From: Baffinella frigidus
Lineage: Eukaryota > Cryptophyceae > Cryptomonadales > Baffinellaceae
Assembly (NCBI GenBank): GCA_026770585.1
Contig: MU647092.1
Span: 134,472 to 148,156 of the forward strand
Length of the DNA stretch: 13,685 nt
Reading direction: 5' to 3'
Part shown: piece after piece, positions 1-6,151 of the stretch
How the letters are laid out: each line of letters opens with the position of its first letter
Position numbering within the stretch: the stretch's first letter is position 1
Notes under the pieces: generated by a model
The model's database searches: none
Told to the model about the DNA's origin: nothing
The model's input: only the letters and a program-made list of their open reading frames with translations
Made by a program: the position numbers and the translations under genes

Positions 1-106
1 ACCGAGCTCAGAAAAGACCAAGGCAGCTCTGCTGAGGAGTATCAGGTAGTGGGCAACCCCCCTCCACCCCCTTACAGCGGAATCCCCGCTGTTCGTTTGA
101 CGGATA

Positions 107-760
107 CTAATATCGTAGAAGCACACCTGCATTCGCATCGACTCCAGCCTCGATGCACCACCCCGAGCCGTGCTCCCAGAAGGTTGAATCGTGGCTTCCG
201 GGATGTTGAGTCTCCTCCACAAGCGAGAACCAGTCTTGATGGACCCCCGTGCCCACGACATCGTGTGGAGGCATCGCTGGCAACCCCGGCGCCGGAGAGG
301 AATCCTCCTCCATAACATCCTGATCCGGCCGCGGCGGGGAGAGCGCCTGCTCATCCTGAGACCTTTCACCAGCGCTGTCCGTTGCGGACCTCCGCAGGCC
401 TCGGGAGGCTTCGGGCTCTGATGCCGGAGACGATACTCGGAAAGAAGCTGCCAGCTCCCGAAAGATTTTCTGCTGGTCCTTCACCGAACTGAAGGCCTCC
501 GGCTGCGCGCCCTGGCGACGGAGATGCGTCGCCCGGATCTTGGCCCAGGTAAACGAAAGAGGTGCTGTGCTGTGGCCAGCAGTGGATTCAGCAGCACAGC
601 AATTGTGGGGCGCTGCATCCTCCTCCTGGAAGGTTTTGGCAAGCTTCCGAAATATGGCAGCGGGATCCTCCTCTGGCGGTCTGCTGCCACCCTGCCGCCC
701 TGAACCGTGCTGCTCCAGGTTCCCGGCTTCCTTGGCCACCCCCGCCTCCCTGCCATCCAT
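107..760 (-). CDS. Hypothetical protein, 217 aa, possibly an exon of a larger gene
   Basis: I do not recognise the family. The frame is GC-rich, with codons that look used rather than random. The product is hydrophilic and acidic in its middle, with no membrane segment or signal peptide. It holds a degenerate internal duplication: IFRKLAKTF at residues 36-44 and IFRELAASF at 99-107, each followed by a polar stretch. Residues 111-160 are rich in Ser, Pro and Glu and look disordered. The Met at 760 is not certain. The frame stays open upstream to about 870, and just before that Met the minus strand reads TTTCCTCTCAG|G, a good 3' splice site, so this may be an internal or last exon. The stop is TAG at 107-109. 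An overlapping minus frame at 481-804 and plus frames at 49-421 and 540-797 look like shadows. Confidence 0.45.
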   Translation of the reverse strand: MDGREAGVAKEAGNLEQHGSGRQGGSRPPEEDPAAIFRKLAKTFQEEDAAPHNCCAAESTAGHSTAPLSFTWAKIRATHLRRQGAQPEAFSSVKDQQKIFRELAASFRVSSPASEPEASRGLRRSATDSAGERSQDEQALSPPRPDQDVMEEDSSPAPGLPAMPPHDVVGTGVHQDWFSLVEETQHPGSHDSTFWEHGSGWCIEAGVDANAGVLLRY

Positions 761-1018
761 CCTGAGAGGAAACGCCCCCGAGCACCCCCCGGGTTGATGG
801 TCAAAGGGCTGGGTACCCCGGAAATCGAGAAAAAGCCTTAAGTTAGGGAGGAAAATGCCCTTAAGTTCCTATTTGTTGGTGCCTAAGTTAGGCCTAATCT
901 CTTAAAGAACACCCCCTCGCAGGCACATAAGGGATAATAGAGCTGTAGATAATAAGGCCACTTCTTAATTAAAAGGGGCAAGCCAGGCCTACGAGTCGTA
1001 CCGGTACTGTAGGTTCCT
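761..1018. other. Non-coding stretch with repeated CTTAAG/CCTAAG motifs
   Basis: I find no convincing gene. Between about 835 and 900 a short motif recurs: CCTTAAGTTAGGG, CCCTTAAGTTCC, then CCTAAGTTAGGCC. The core resembles the CCCTTAAG terminus of family B, but no complete element can be drawn. A relic of B-like sequence is possible. Confidence 0.3.
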
Positions 1019-1195
1019 TCTGGGGGAAATTACCCCACATATGTATGTACATAGGAGAACAGGAGTCCCCCGGGAGGATCCGGAGATATCCCGAGATCCC
1101 GCTCGGGCGGGACCGAAAGTGGACACTTGGCTAAAGTGGACGTGACTTGTGTAAAGTCGCTCCGGCTATCTCTATGTGGGGTAATTTCCCCCAGA
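1019..1195. mobile_element. 177-bp foldback MITE with 23-bp perfect inverted ends
   Basis: Positions 1019-1041 and 1173-1195 are perfect inverted repeats of each other; the left end begins TCTGGGGGAAATTACCCCAC. The 131-bp interior has no coding capacity and differs from families A and B. No clean target duplication is visible: TCCT occurs at 1015-1018 and at 1197-1200, one base away from the right end. Its right end abuts a half copy of family A. Superfamily unknown. Confidence 0.7.
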
Positions 1196-1231
1196 GTCCT
1201 AGGGGGATGCGGCTCCTTGTGAGCGAGGTAC
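1196..1231. mobile_element. Family A half-element (one arm only)
   Basis: Starts GTCCTAGGGGG and runs through CTCCTTGTGAGCGAGGTAC, the right arm of a family A MITE. The left arm is missing. It merges directly into the complete A copy at 1229-1349. Confidence 0.7.
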
Positions 1232-1349
1232 AGGGGTACCTCGCTCATAAGAAATCGCCCCCCCCCTAGGACCACCATAGGGCCCTAGGCATAGGCCTAC
1301 TGTAGGGTCCTAGGGGAAGGCGGTTTCTTATGAGCGAGGTACCCCTGTA
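1229..1349. mobile_element. Family A foldback MITE, complete copy
   Basis: TA is followed by a 117-bp core (1231-1347) and TA. The arms CAGGGGTACCTCGCTCATAA and its complement continue through a C run/G run and a CCTAGGACC/GGTCC step to a centre that is itself nearly palindromic (ATAGGCCTACTGTAGG). Nearly the whole element can fold into one hairpin. There is no internal gene; any translation across it is incidental. Confidence 0.9.
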
Positions 1350-1414
1350 CCCCGAGGGACGACGGCCGCCTTCGGGAGCGCACAGGGTCAAGTGCGTGGG
1401 CGCGTGGTTCATGT

Positions 1415-1458
1415 GAGCCTCGGTCGGACAGGTGACGAGCCTCGGTTGGACAGGTGTC
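1415..1458. repeat. 22-bp tandem duplication
   Basis: GAGCCTCGGTCGGACAGGTG at 1415 is repeated directly at 1437 with two substitutions over 22 bp. No known function. Confidence 0.7.
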
Positions 1459-1473
1459 GGTGGTTGACTAATG

Positions 1474-1482
1474 AAGGTAAGT
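1474..1482 (+). other. Candidate 5' splice site AAG|GTAAGT
   Basis: A textbook eukaryotic donor lies here. A possible acceptor, TCTCAG|G, ends at 1544 after a CT-rich stretch, giving a hypothetical 68-bp intron. No convincing coding exon is seen on either side, so it may be chance. Confidence 0.2.
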
Positions 1483-1731
1483 TCTCTGCACTTGTGTGTG
1501 GGCCTTGGCCGGCGCGGCCTCTCTCCTCCCAAGCGGGGTCTCAGGTCATGTGTTTGGTAAACCGCTCTGCAGGGGTTCCTCGAAGTTAATGTGCTGTTCT
1601 TACTTTCGAGTAATCGAGCATGCGTGCCAGCACATTTAGATCTGGAACAACTACATGTACCCCGGCTATCCTCCGTCTACTTCACGCTGTGGCTTGGGGC
1701 AAGACACGAGACGTTCTCCTTGACCACCCTC

Positions 1732-1835
1732 TATCCCTTAAGTGACCAGTAGGAACATACGCCCTACGGTAGGACCCTAGGACCTGCCTAGGGCGAGTTA
1801 GGGTGAATATTCGCCCTATGGGCACTTAAGGGATA
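1732..1835. mobile_element. Family B MITE
   Basis: TA, 100-bp core (1734-1833), TA. The termini are TCCCTTAAGTGACCAG and GGGCACTTAAGGGA, imperfect inverted repeats. The interior carries CCTACGGTAGG and CCTAGG motifs like other B copies. The flanks 1720-1731 and 1836-1847 are themselves inverted (TTGACC...CCCTC and GAGGG...GGTCAA), so the target was probably a near-palindrome centred on this TA. Confidence 0.8.
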
Positions 1836-1915
1836 GAGGGCGGTCAATACACTGCTGGTGCTAGCCAGTTTTTTGTGCTCAAGTCAACCCCCCTTGAAAA
1901 TGCCCACTTTAGAAT

Positions 1916-1936
1916 CCCTAAACCCTAAACCCTAAA
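1916..1936. repeat. Three CCCTAAA telomere-type units
   Basis: Three perfect heptamers in C-rich orientation on the plus strand. An interstitial trace, too short to be a telomere end. Confidence 0.8.
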
Positions 1937-2064
1937 CCACCGCAGATGAACCATTATTAAGAAACACCTCACGCTTCCACTCGTGGCAGCCCTAGCTCGC
2001 TACAGAACAAGAACAAGACCATCGACGACTTCGCTCTACAGGCCATGTTTTTTTTGTTTTTGTT

Positions 2065-2526
2065 TTAAAGATAAGGAAAAGGGTGCAAGAAAAGGGGGCT
2101 CGGCCAGCGTACCCGAATGGGTTGGGTCGGGGAGCTCATTCGTAGATTACTCCCAACTCCTAAAGAGTGAGGTGGGTTGTGGCCTTCGATGTGAGTGTAA
2201 ATAAAAGCACCAAAGCACCAAAACGCCCCCAGGGGCGTCCATTTTACTACACCGTTCTCCCGTTTTTTACAAAGTTGACTAATACAAAATCTTCTGGCTA
2301 GCAGTGCAATATGGTTTGGGTGGACAACTGGCAGTGTCTGGTACCGTACGATGCAGTGAGAATCGCCCAGGAACATATTATTAGCCCAAAAGATGCGCCC
2401 CGAAAAGTTGGTCTGAGCACCGTTCATCTCACTGATCATCGCGCAGAAGGTTTTCGGTATCAGCCATTTATCGGCGCCATATATTTCTTCCCACCGGCGC
2501 CTGGTGGTCGCTTTCCTCAAAAACAC
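2065..2526 (-). CDS. Doubtful reading frame, 153 aa
   Basis: An open frame in a moderately AT-rich unique stretch lacking family A or B sequence. The N-terminal half (about residues 1-85) has protein-like composition with aromatic and charged residues; the C-terminal third is rich in Pro and Leu and looks like read-through. No motif is recognised. A plus-strand frame at 2311-2607 overlaps it (it begins MVWVDNWQCLVPYDAV) and is an equally possible reading; its last residues come from the neighbouring transposon. One of the two may be the remains of an exon broken by the hAT-like insertion at 2554. Confidence 0.18.
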   Translation of the reverse strand: MFLRKATTRRRWEEIYGADKWLIPKTFCAMISEMNGAQTNFSGRIFWANNMFLGDSHCIVRYQTLPVVHPNHIALLARRFCISQLCKKRENGVVKWTPLGAFWCFGAFIYTHIEGHNPPHSLGVGSNLRMSSPTQPIRVRWPSPLFLHPFPYL

Positions 2527-2545
2527 GGTTTAACAACATGCGAAC

Positions 2546-3024
2546 TTCGAGATCAGGGCTGGGAAAAAACACTCCAGCCTCATGAGTTCGTTGTTGAGTT
2601 GAGCTGAGTTGAGCCAGTTCCATACTTTTCAGAATCCTTGTTGAGTTGAGTTGAGCACTTGGCTCAACAAGGCTCGTTAGGCTCAATAAGAATTCGGTGC
2701 CAAAAGTTCCAGAACAAATTTTAGTGCCACAATCTGGTTTCTGGTACAAAATTTTGGTACCGGGATTTTCGGCTAACTCGTTTTCGGTTGGTCGAAATTT
2801 TCAGAAACGCCGTACAACTTGGACACGACGACGCTAATTTTGGCTGTGCTCATTAAGGCTCATGAAGGATCATTAGCGCAAATGATCCTTGTTGAGTTGA
2901 GCTGAGTTGAGCTGAGTTGAGCTGGGGATTTGTTCTTGAGTTGAGCCGGCTCATTGGCTCAACTCAACTTATTGTTGAGCCATATTGAATCGTCGCTTAA
3001 TGAGTTCCCAGCCCTGTTCTAGAT
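2546..3024. mobile_element. hAT-like non-autonomous transposon with 8-bp target duplication
   Basis: The element core is 2554-3016 (463 bp). The termini are perfect 12-bp inverted repeats, CAGGGCTGGGAA and TTCCCAGCCCTG. The flanks are TTCGAGAT (2546-2553) and TTCTAGAT (3017-3024), an 8-bp duplication with one mismatch. CAGGG-type ends plus an 8-bp duplication are the established signature of the hAT superfamily. The interior has no transposase but carries many copies of a TTGAGTTGAGC motif in both orientations, as expected of subterminal binding sites, and an internal hairpin. It is probably a deletion derivative moved by an enzyme encoded elsewhere. Confidence 0.8.
2865..2923. repeat. Internal hairpin and three 10-bp tandem units in the hAT-like element
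   Basis: AAGGATCATT (2865-2874) and AATGATCCTT (2881-2890) form a perfect 10-bp stem with a 6-nt loop. It is followed by three perfect copies of GAGTTGAGCT (2894-2923). The same motif recurs near 2592-2660 and, inverted, near 2665-2690 and 2955-2970. Confidence 0.75.
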
Positions 3025-3108
3025 GGACCCTTTTGGACATGTAGTGTTTTAAATTCGAGTTTGCAGTACAAATCATGTTGTTTACTAATAATTACGGTCC
3101 ATCTAGAA
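3017..3108. repeat. 13-bp inverted repeat flanking a short spacer
   Basis: TTCTAGATGGACC (3017-3029) is perfectly inverted at 3096-3108. The left arm includes the right target duplication of the hAT-like element, so the transposon may have landed in the end of an older foldback. Bases 3109-3195 show no gene. Confidence 0.5.
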
Positions 3109-3195
3109 GTCGCTTCTTGAAAGTTTAAAGTTCGATTTGGCCAAGTCCTACCAGAATGGCTCTACGAAGCTCTCGCTATGGTGGATGGTTTGAGG

Positions 3196-3307
3196 TTTAG
3201 GGTTCAGGGTTCAGGGTTCAGGATTTAGGGTTTAGGGTTTAGGGTTTAGGGTTTAGGGTTTAGGGTTTAGGGTTTAGGGTTTAGGGTTTAGGGTTTAGGG
3301 TTTAGGG
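3196..3307. repeat. Interstitial TTTAGGG array, 16 units
   Basis: One TTTAGGG, three TTCAGGG-type variants, then twelve perfect TTTAGGG heptamers (3224-3307). It is G-rich on the plus strand. It is internal, with unique and repeat sequence on both sides. Confidence 0.95.
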
Positions 3308-3324
3308 TTAAGGTGAACCCTACA

Positions 3325-3589
3325 CCCCAAACCACAAGGTATTGCACAAGAAGCACAACAAGAGCCATCAAACCACCCAAGACTCAGGGACCCTAAACCG
3401 TAAACCCCAAACCACAAGGTACAGGGGTACCTCGCTCATAAGAAACTGCCCCCCCCCTAGGACCCTACAGTAGGCCTATGCCTAGGGCCCTATGGTGGTC
3501 CTAGGGGGGTGGGCGTTTCTTATGAGCGAGGTACCCCTGTATTGCACAACGTCAGCCATCAAATGGGGGCACCACCCAAGACTCAGGGA
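3325..3589. repeat. Local direct duplication, one copy interrupted by family A
   Basis: Copy 1 (3325-3390) runs from CCCCAAACCACAAGG to GACTCAGGGA without interruption. Copy 2 begins at 3405 with the same words, is interrupted by the A element at 3420-3541, then resumes ATTGCACAA and ends GACTCAGGGA at 3589. Small substitutions and a short extra stretch separate the copies. Confidence 0.85.
3420..3541. mobile_element. Family A foldback MITE, complete copy with related empty site
   Basis: The 118-bp core (3422-3539) is flanked by TA at 3420-3421 and 3540-3541. The duplicated host copy reads AAGG-TA-TTGCACAA at 3336-3349, where this one reads AAGG-TA-element-TA-TTGCACAA. The target is therefore TA, duplicated on insertion. 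Confidence 0.95.
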
Positions 3590-3661
3590 GAAGAAGTGGT
3601 GGGTTGAGAAAGGTGTTGGGAGGGAAGTATTTTGGTGGAGGCTTGGCCAACCCGTGTTGCC

Positions 3662-3691
3662 AAAAACGTGTTCGTAATGGAACACGTTTTT
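3662..3691. repeat. Perfect 12-bp hairpin
   Basis: AAAAACGTGTTC (3662-3673) and GAACACGTTTTT (3680-3691) with a 6-nt loop. It could act as an RNA stem or be a small foldback relic. A fragment resembling an A terminus (TACCCCTGTA) follows near 3717. Confidence 0.6.
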
Positions 3692-3816
3692 GAAAAGACG
3701 TGTTCATGGCCCAGATACCCCTGTATGTCCCTACTGTGTTGCCTACCGTAGAGCTTCTGGATGATCGTTTAGATGGACAGTTCACTTTTCGCTCGGCAGC
3801 AGATCACGTAATGTAC

Positions 3817-3836
3817 TACATGTACTAGTACATGTA
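3817..3836. repeat. Perfect 20-bp palindrome
   Basis: TACATGTACTAGTACATGTA is its own reverse complement and lies in a run of GTACTA/ACATGT words. No gene is seen in the 3700-3860 stretch. Confidence 0.7.
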
Positions 3837-3903
3837 CTAGTACGCATCTCGTGCCGCTGTCCTAATCGAGCTCGGCCGGTGCCGTTGCGGATAAGGCGGA
3901 ACC

Positions 3904-3968
3904 TACAGTAGACATACCAGCCCTGCGGTGGTCCTAGGTGGGGACACGGCTCCTTATGAGCGAGGTAA
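3904..3968. mobile_element. Family A-related right half within a G unit
   Basis: Begins TACAGTAGACATACC, passes GGTGGTCCTAGG and ends CTCCTTATGAGCGAGGTAA: the centre and right arm of an A-like element with no left arm. The same half recurs at 4434-4513, so it looks like part of the amplified G unit rather than an independent insertion. Confidence 0.65.
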
Positions 3969-4072
3969 CTAATCAAGCTCGGCGCGACCCTTGTGGTAAT
4001 CTCGGACCGGCTTCTGGAGCATCAGCACAAAATAGACCTGGACCTTCTGGCTGGTCCGTGTAGTAATGGTAC

Positions 4073-4192
4073 TACAGGGGTGCCTCGCTCATAAGAAACC
4101 GCCTTATCCTAGGACCCTACAGTACGGCTATGCCTAGGGTCCTATGGTGGTCCTAGGGGGGTGCAGTTTTTTATGAGCGAGGTACCCCTGTA
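4073..4192. mobile_element. Family A foldback MITE in the G array, with related empty site
   Basis: TA at 4073-4074, 116-bp core, TA at 4191-4192. Host sequence GTGTAGTAATGGTAC precedes it and ATCGAGCTCGGCGCG follows. The related uninterrupted unit at 4556-4586 reads GTGTAGCAATGCTAC-TA-GTCGAGCTCGGCGCG. Confidence 0.92.
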
Positions 4193-4314
4193 ATCGAGCT
4201 CGGCGCGCCGATCCTCCCCGGAGACTGGGTCTTTGCCCCGCCCTCCTGACTCGCTCTCATCCCAGAACTAATCGAGCTCGGCGCGGCCGGGGCCGTTGCG
4301 CACGAGACAGCGCC

Positions 4315-4435
4315 TACAGGGGTTACTCGCTCATAAGAAACAGCCCCCCCCTAGGACCCTACAGTAGGACCATGCCTAGGGTCCTATGGTGGTCCTAGGG
4401 GGGTGGGCGTTTCTTATGAACGAGGTACCCCTGTA
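4315..4435. mobile_element. Family A foldback MITE in the G array, with related empty site
   Basis: TA at 4315-4316, 117-bp core, TA at 4434-4435, followed by CAGTAGACCTATG. The related unit lacking the element reads CC-TA-CAGTAGAC at 3902-3912. The left arm has a small change (CAGGGGTTACTCG). Confidence 0.92.
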
Positions 4436-4533
4436 CAGTAGACCTATGTCCTACAGGTGCACGGTGTTACACGGTGGTCCTAGGAGGGGACACGGCTCCT
4501 TATGAACGAGGTAACTCCTTATGAGCGAGGTAC
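4436..4533. mobile_element. Two tandem A-type right arms
   Basis: An A-related right half ends CTCCTTATGAACGAGGTAA (to about 4513) and is followed at once by a second end, CTCCTTATGAGCGAGGTACC (4514-4533). It then runs into the G motif at 4538. Probably a small local duplication. Confidence 0.6.
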
Positions 4534-4832
4534 CTAATCGAGCTCGGCACGGCCCGTGTAGCAATGCTACTAGTCGAGCTCGGCGCGTCGAGTCTTCCTG
4601 GAGACTGGGCCTGCGCCCTGCCCTCCTGACTCGCTCTCATCTCAGAACTAGTCGAGCTCGGCGCGGCCGGGGCCGTTGCGGGTGAGGGGCACCGGGGCCA
4701 ATTCCCCGGGCGAGCCAAGAACACGACCCCGGGCCCACCAAATCGCTTTGCCCGAATAGACTGCGTCCGAGGTGCTAGTCGAGCTCGGTGTGGCCGGTGT
4801 CGTTGCGGATGAGGCGGACCCTACCGTAGGCC

Positions 4833-4892
4833 TATCCCTTAAGTGGCCAGTAGCGAACACGCTCCTACCGTAGGGCATACGCAGGAGCGGAG
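4833..4892. mobile_element. Family B element, right end lost
   Basis: TA then TCCCTTAAGTGGCCAGTAG and a CCTACCGTAGGGC interior, as in other B copies. The inverted right terminus is missing; the sequence passes into a G unit near 4900. It was probably inserted in the G-unit TA after CCGTAGGCC. Confidence 0.65.
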
Positions 4893-4950
4893 AACATATC
4901 TACTAATCAAGCTCGGCGCGGCCCGTGTAGCAAAAAAAGGGGTGTGGTGG

Positions 4951-4974
4951 GCGGACGTTAAATTTAACGTCCGC
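4951..4974. repeat. Perfect 24-bp palindrome
   Basis: GCGGACGTTAAA and its exact complement TTTAACGTCCGC. Related GGACGTTA or GGACGTCA words follow near 4993 and 5047, each after GGGTGTG, suggesting a degenerate tandem unit. No convincing gene in 4936-5147. Confidence 0.8.
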
Positions 4975-5147
4975 AGAAAAGGGGTGTGGTGTGGACGTTA
5001 GATGTGACCTTAAATTCAGCAATGTTTGCGAAAAACGGGTGTGTGCGGACGTCAAATTCATACATGTATGTACGCACGCGGCCGTTTCACGTCTGCGGAA
5101 TTTCTGCGGAGGACACACGGTGTCTGATTTTTCTCCGAGACTCCAGA

Positions 5148-5226
5148 AGACTCGAGAATCTCGCTTCTCGAGTCTCTTCTCCTTTAGGTGAGACTCGAGA
5201 ATCTCGCTTTCTCGAACTCGACTCGA
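5148..5226. repeat. CTCGAGAATCTCG repeats with hairpin
   Basis: AGACTCGAGAATCTCGCTT occurs at 5148-5166 and again at 5191-5209. The first copy also forms a 10-bp stem, GACTCGAGAA (5149-5158) with TTCTCGAGTC (5165-5174). Confidence 0.7.
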
Positions 5227-5233
5227 TGATTGG

Positions 5234-5304
5234 CCCTAAACCCTAAACCCTAAACCATAAACCCTAAAACCCTAAACCCTAAACCCTAAACCCTAAACCT
5301 TAAA
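5234..5304. repeat. Interstitial CCCTAAA array, about 10 units
   Basis: Heptamers in C-rich plus-strand orientation, with one CCATAAA variant and one CCCTAAAA expansion. The orientation is opposite to the array at 3196-3307. A single GTTTAGGG in the other direction follows at 5319. Confidence 0.95.
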
Positions 5305-5536
5305 GCGCCTCCTGCCCCCGTTTAGGGTTCACAGCACCCTCCTTTGCCCATTCCACACAGCTGACTTCGAAGGGATTTAGAATAACCCTTAAGCGATAAG
5401 ACCTACGAGTTTACGGTAAGCTACGGTAGGCAATCCGTAGGGACATAGGGGGGGTTCCTACGGATAATGTAACGGAAAGGTGGCCCGATTTGGGCCGAAA
5501 ATCCCTTCATAGCCCGCTGTGTGGAACCTGGTGCAG
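5305..5536. other. Unassigned stretch
   Basis: No gene supported. CCTACGGTAGG-like words (around 5410-5430) and CCCTTAAGCG near 5388 echo family B interiors but do not form a complete element. Confidence 0.3.
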
Positions 5537-5950
5537 AAAGGAAGCATGGCCTTTCTACAGAACAAGTTCCGGTGTCCACCTATGTTGGGAGCTCGAAAAA
5601 CCTAAAAGGACCTGAAGGACCTAAAGGATTGCCATGCGAGTGGTGCAGATTGAGAGCGCATCAATCAGGTCCCCCCCCAACCTTAAACCCGCACGCCCAA
5701 TTTCTCACCACACACCAATTGGACCCCCCTGGGGGGTCCGAGATTCTAAAGTGGCCAGTTTCAGCCGGCTCTCGAGATTCTAAAGTGGCCAGTTTCAGCC
5801 GGCTCTCGTCGCCATCCCAGCCATTTCCTGGACTTTTCCCGGGCCTCAGCCGCGAGCGATCCTTTAGGTCCTTTAGGTCCTTTGCGTTCTTCGAGCTCCC
5901 GACATAGGCGGACACCGGAACTTGTTCTGCAGAAAAGCCATGCTTCCTTT
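5537..5950. mobile_element. Family C long foldback element
   Basis: Arms of roughly 90 bp, 5537-5628 and 5860-5950, are inverted copies with scattered changes. The arm reads AAAGGAAGCATGGC outermost, then AGTTCCGGTGTCC, TATGTTGGGAGCTCGAA and CCTAAAGGACCT innermost. The right side continues CGGATC...CCCCCCGGTGCAG to about 5977, as in the copy at 7333. The loop contains the 34-bp tandem repeat. No transposase. Plus and minus open frames across it (about 84-128 aa) are readings of the arms, not genes. Confidence 0.75.
5721..5806. repeat. GGACCCCCC hairpin and perfect 34-bp tandem duplication
   Basis: GGACCCCCC/GGGGGGTCC (5721-5739) is a tight palindrome. The 34-bp unit at 5739-5772, which includes ATTCTAAAGTGGCCAGTTTC, is repeated without change at 5773-5806. 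Confidence 0.85.
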
Positions 5951-5984
5951 CGGATCGCTTTCAGGCCCCCCGGTGCAGAGGCGA

Positions 5985-6089
5985 TGACCCTTAAGTGGCG
6001 AGTAGACTCACACGCCCTACCGTAGGGCCCCAGGACCTTCCTTGGACCTGTCGCAGGTCTATTTGGACCCCCTCGCCACTTCAGGGATA
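5985..6089. mobile_element. Family B MITE
   Basis: Core 5987-6087 (101 bp), ends ACCCTTAAGTGGCGAG and CTCGCCACTTCAGGGA, followed by TA. The left flank is TG rather than TA, probably by mutation. The interior carries CGCCCTACCGTAGGGCCC. Confidence 0.8.
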
Positions 6090-6101
6090 CGACTACCCAA
6101 T

Positions 6102-6145
6102 GCGTGGACGTTATCTAGAGGGTTCCCTCGAGATAACGTCCACGC
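6102..6145. repeat. 44-bp near-perfect palindrome
   Basis: The left arm 6102-6122 and right arm 6125-6145 match at 20 of 21 pairs around a TT loop. The arm starts GCGTGGACGTTATCT. The GGACGTTA word is shared with the palindrome at 4951-4974. Confidence 0.85.
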
Positions 6146-6151
6146 CGTTAC

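Larger units (their letters stand above)
1350..1719. other. No convincing gene
   Basis: Apart from the 22-bp tandem repeat and the possible splice donor, I see nothing supportable. The open frames are short (about 65-88 aa) and the minus-strand one reads through an A element. Confidence 0.5.
3863..4935. repeat. Family G direct-repeat array (TCGAGCTCGGC motif, 9 copies)
   Basis: The motif TCGAGCTCGG (or TCAAGCTCGG), usually preceded by CTAA or CTAG, occurs at 3866, 3973, 4194, 4272, 4538, 4574, 4652, 4779 and 4907. A longer unit containing GGAGACTGGG and CCTCCTGACTCGCTCTCATC is repeated with few changes at 4194-4300 and 4574-4682. GCCGTTGCG follows several copies. On the minus strand the unit reads RNGPGRAELD then stop, which explains repeated C-termini of spurious open frames. 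Family A and B elements have inserted into the array. Confidence 0.8.

Noticed and set aside
1392-1589. Small gene with a 68-bp intron (GTAAGT at 1477, CAG at 1544)
   Set aside because: Splice words fit but the flanking frames have no protein-like character; kept only as a low-confidence splice-site note.
3863-4935. Spaced repeats resembling a CRISPR array
   Set aside because: Spacers are of uneven length and related to each other, the repeat is short and GC-rich, and the context is eukaryotic MITE-rich DNA.
5521-5907. 128-codon plus frame
   Set aside because: It begins in one arm and ends in the other arm of the family C foldback, and a similar antisense frame exists over the right arm, as expected from inverted repeats.
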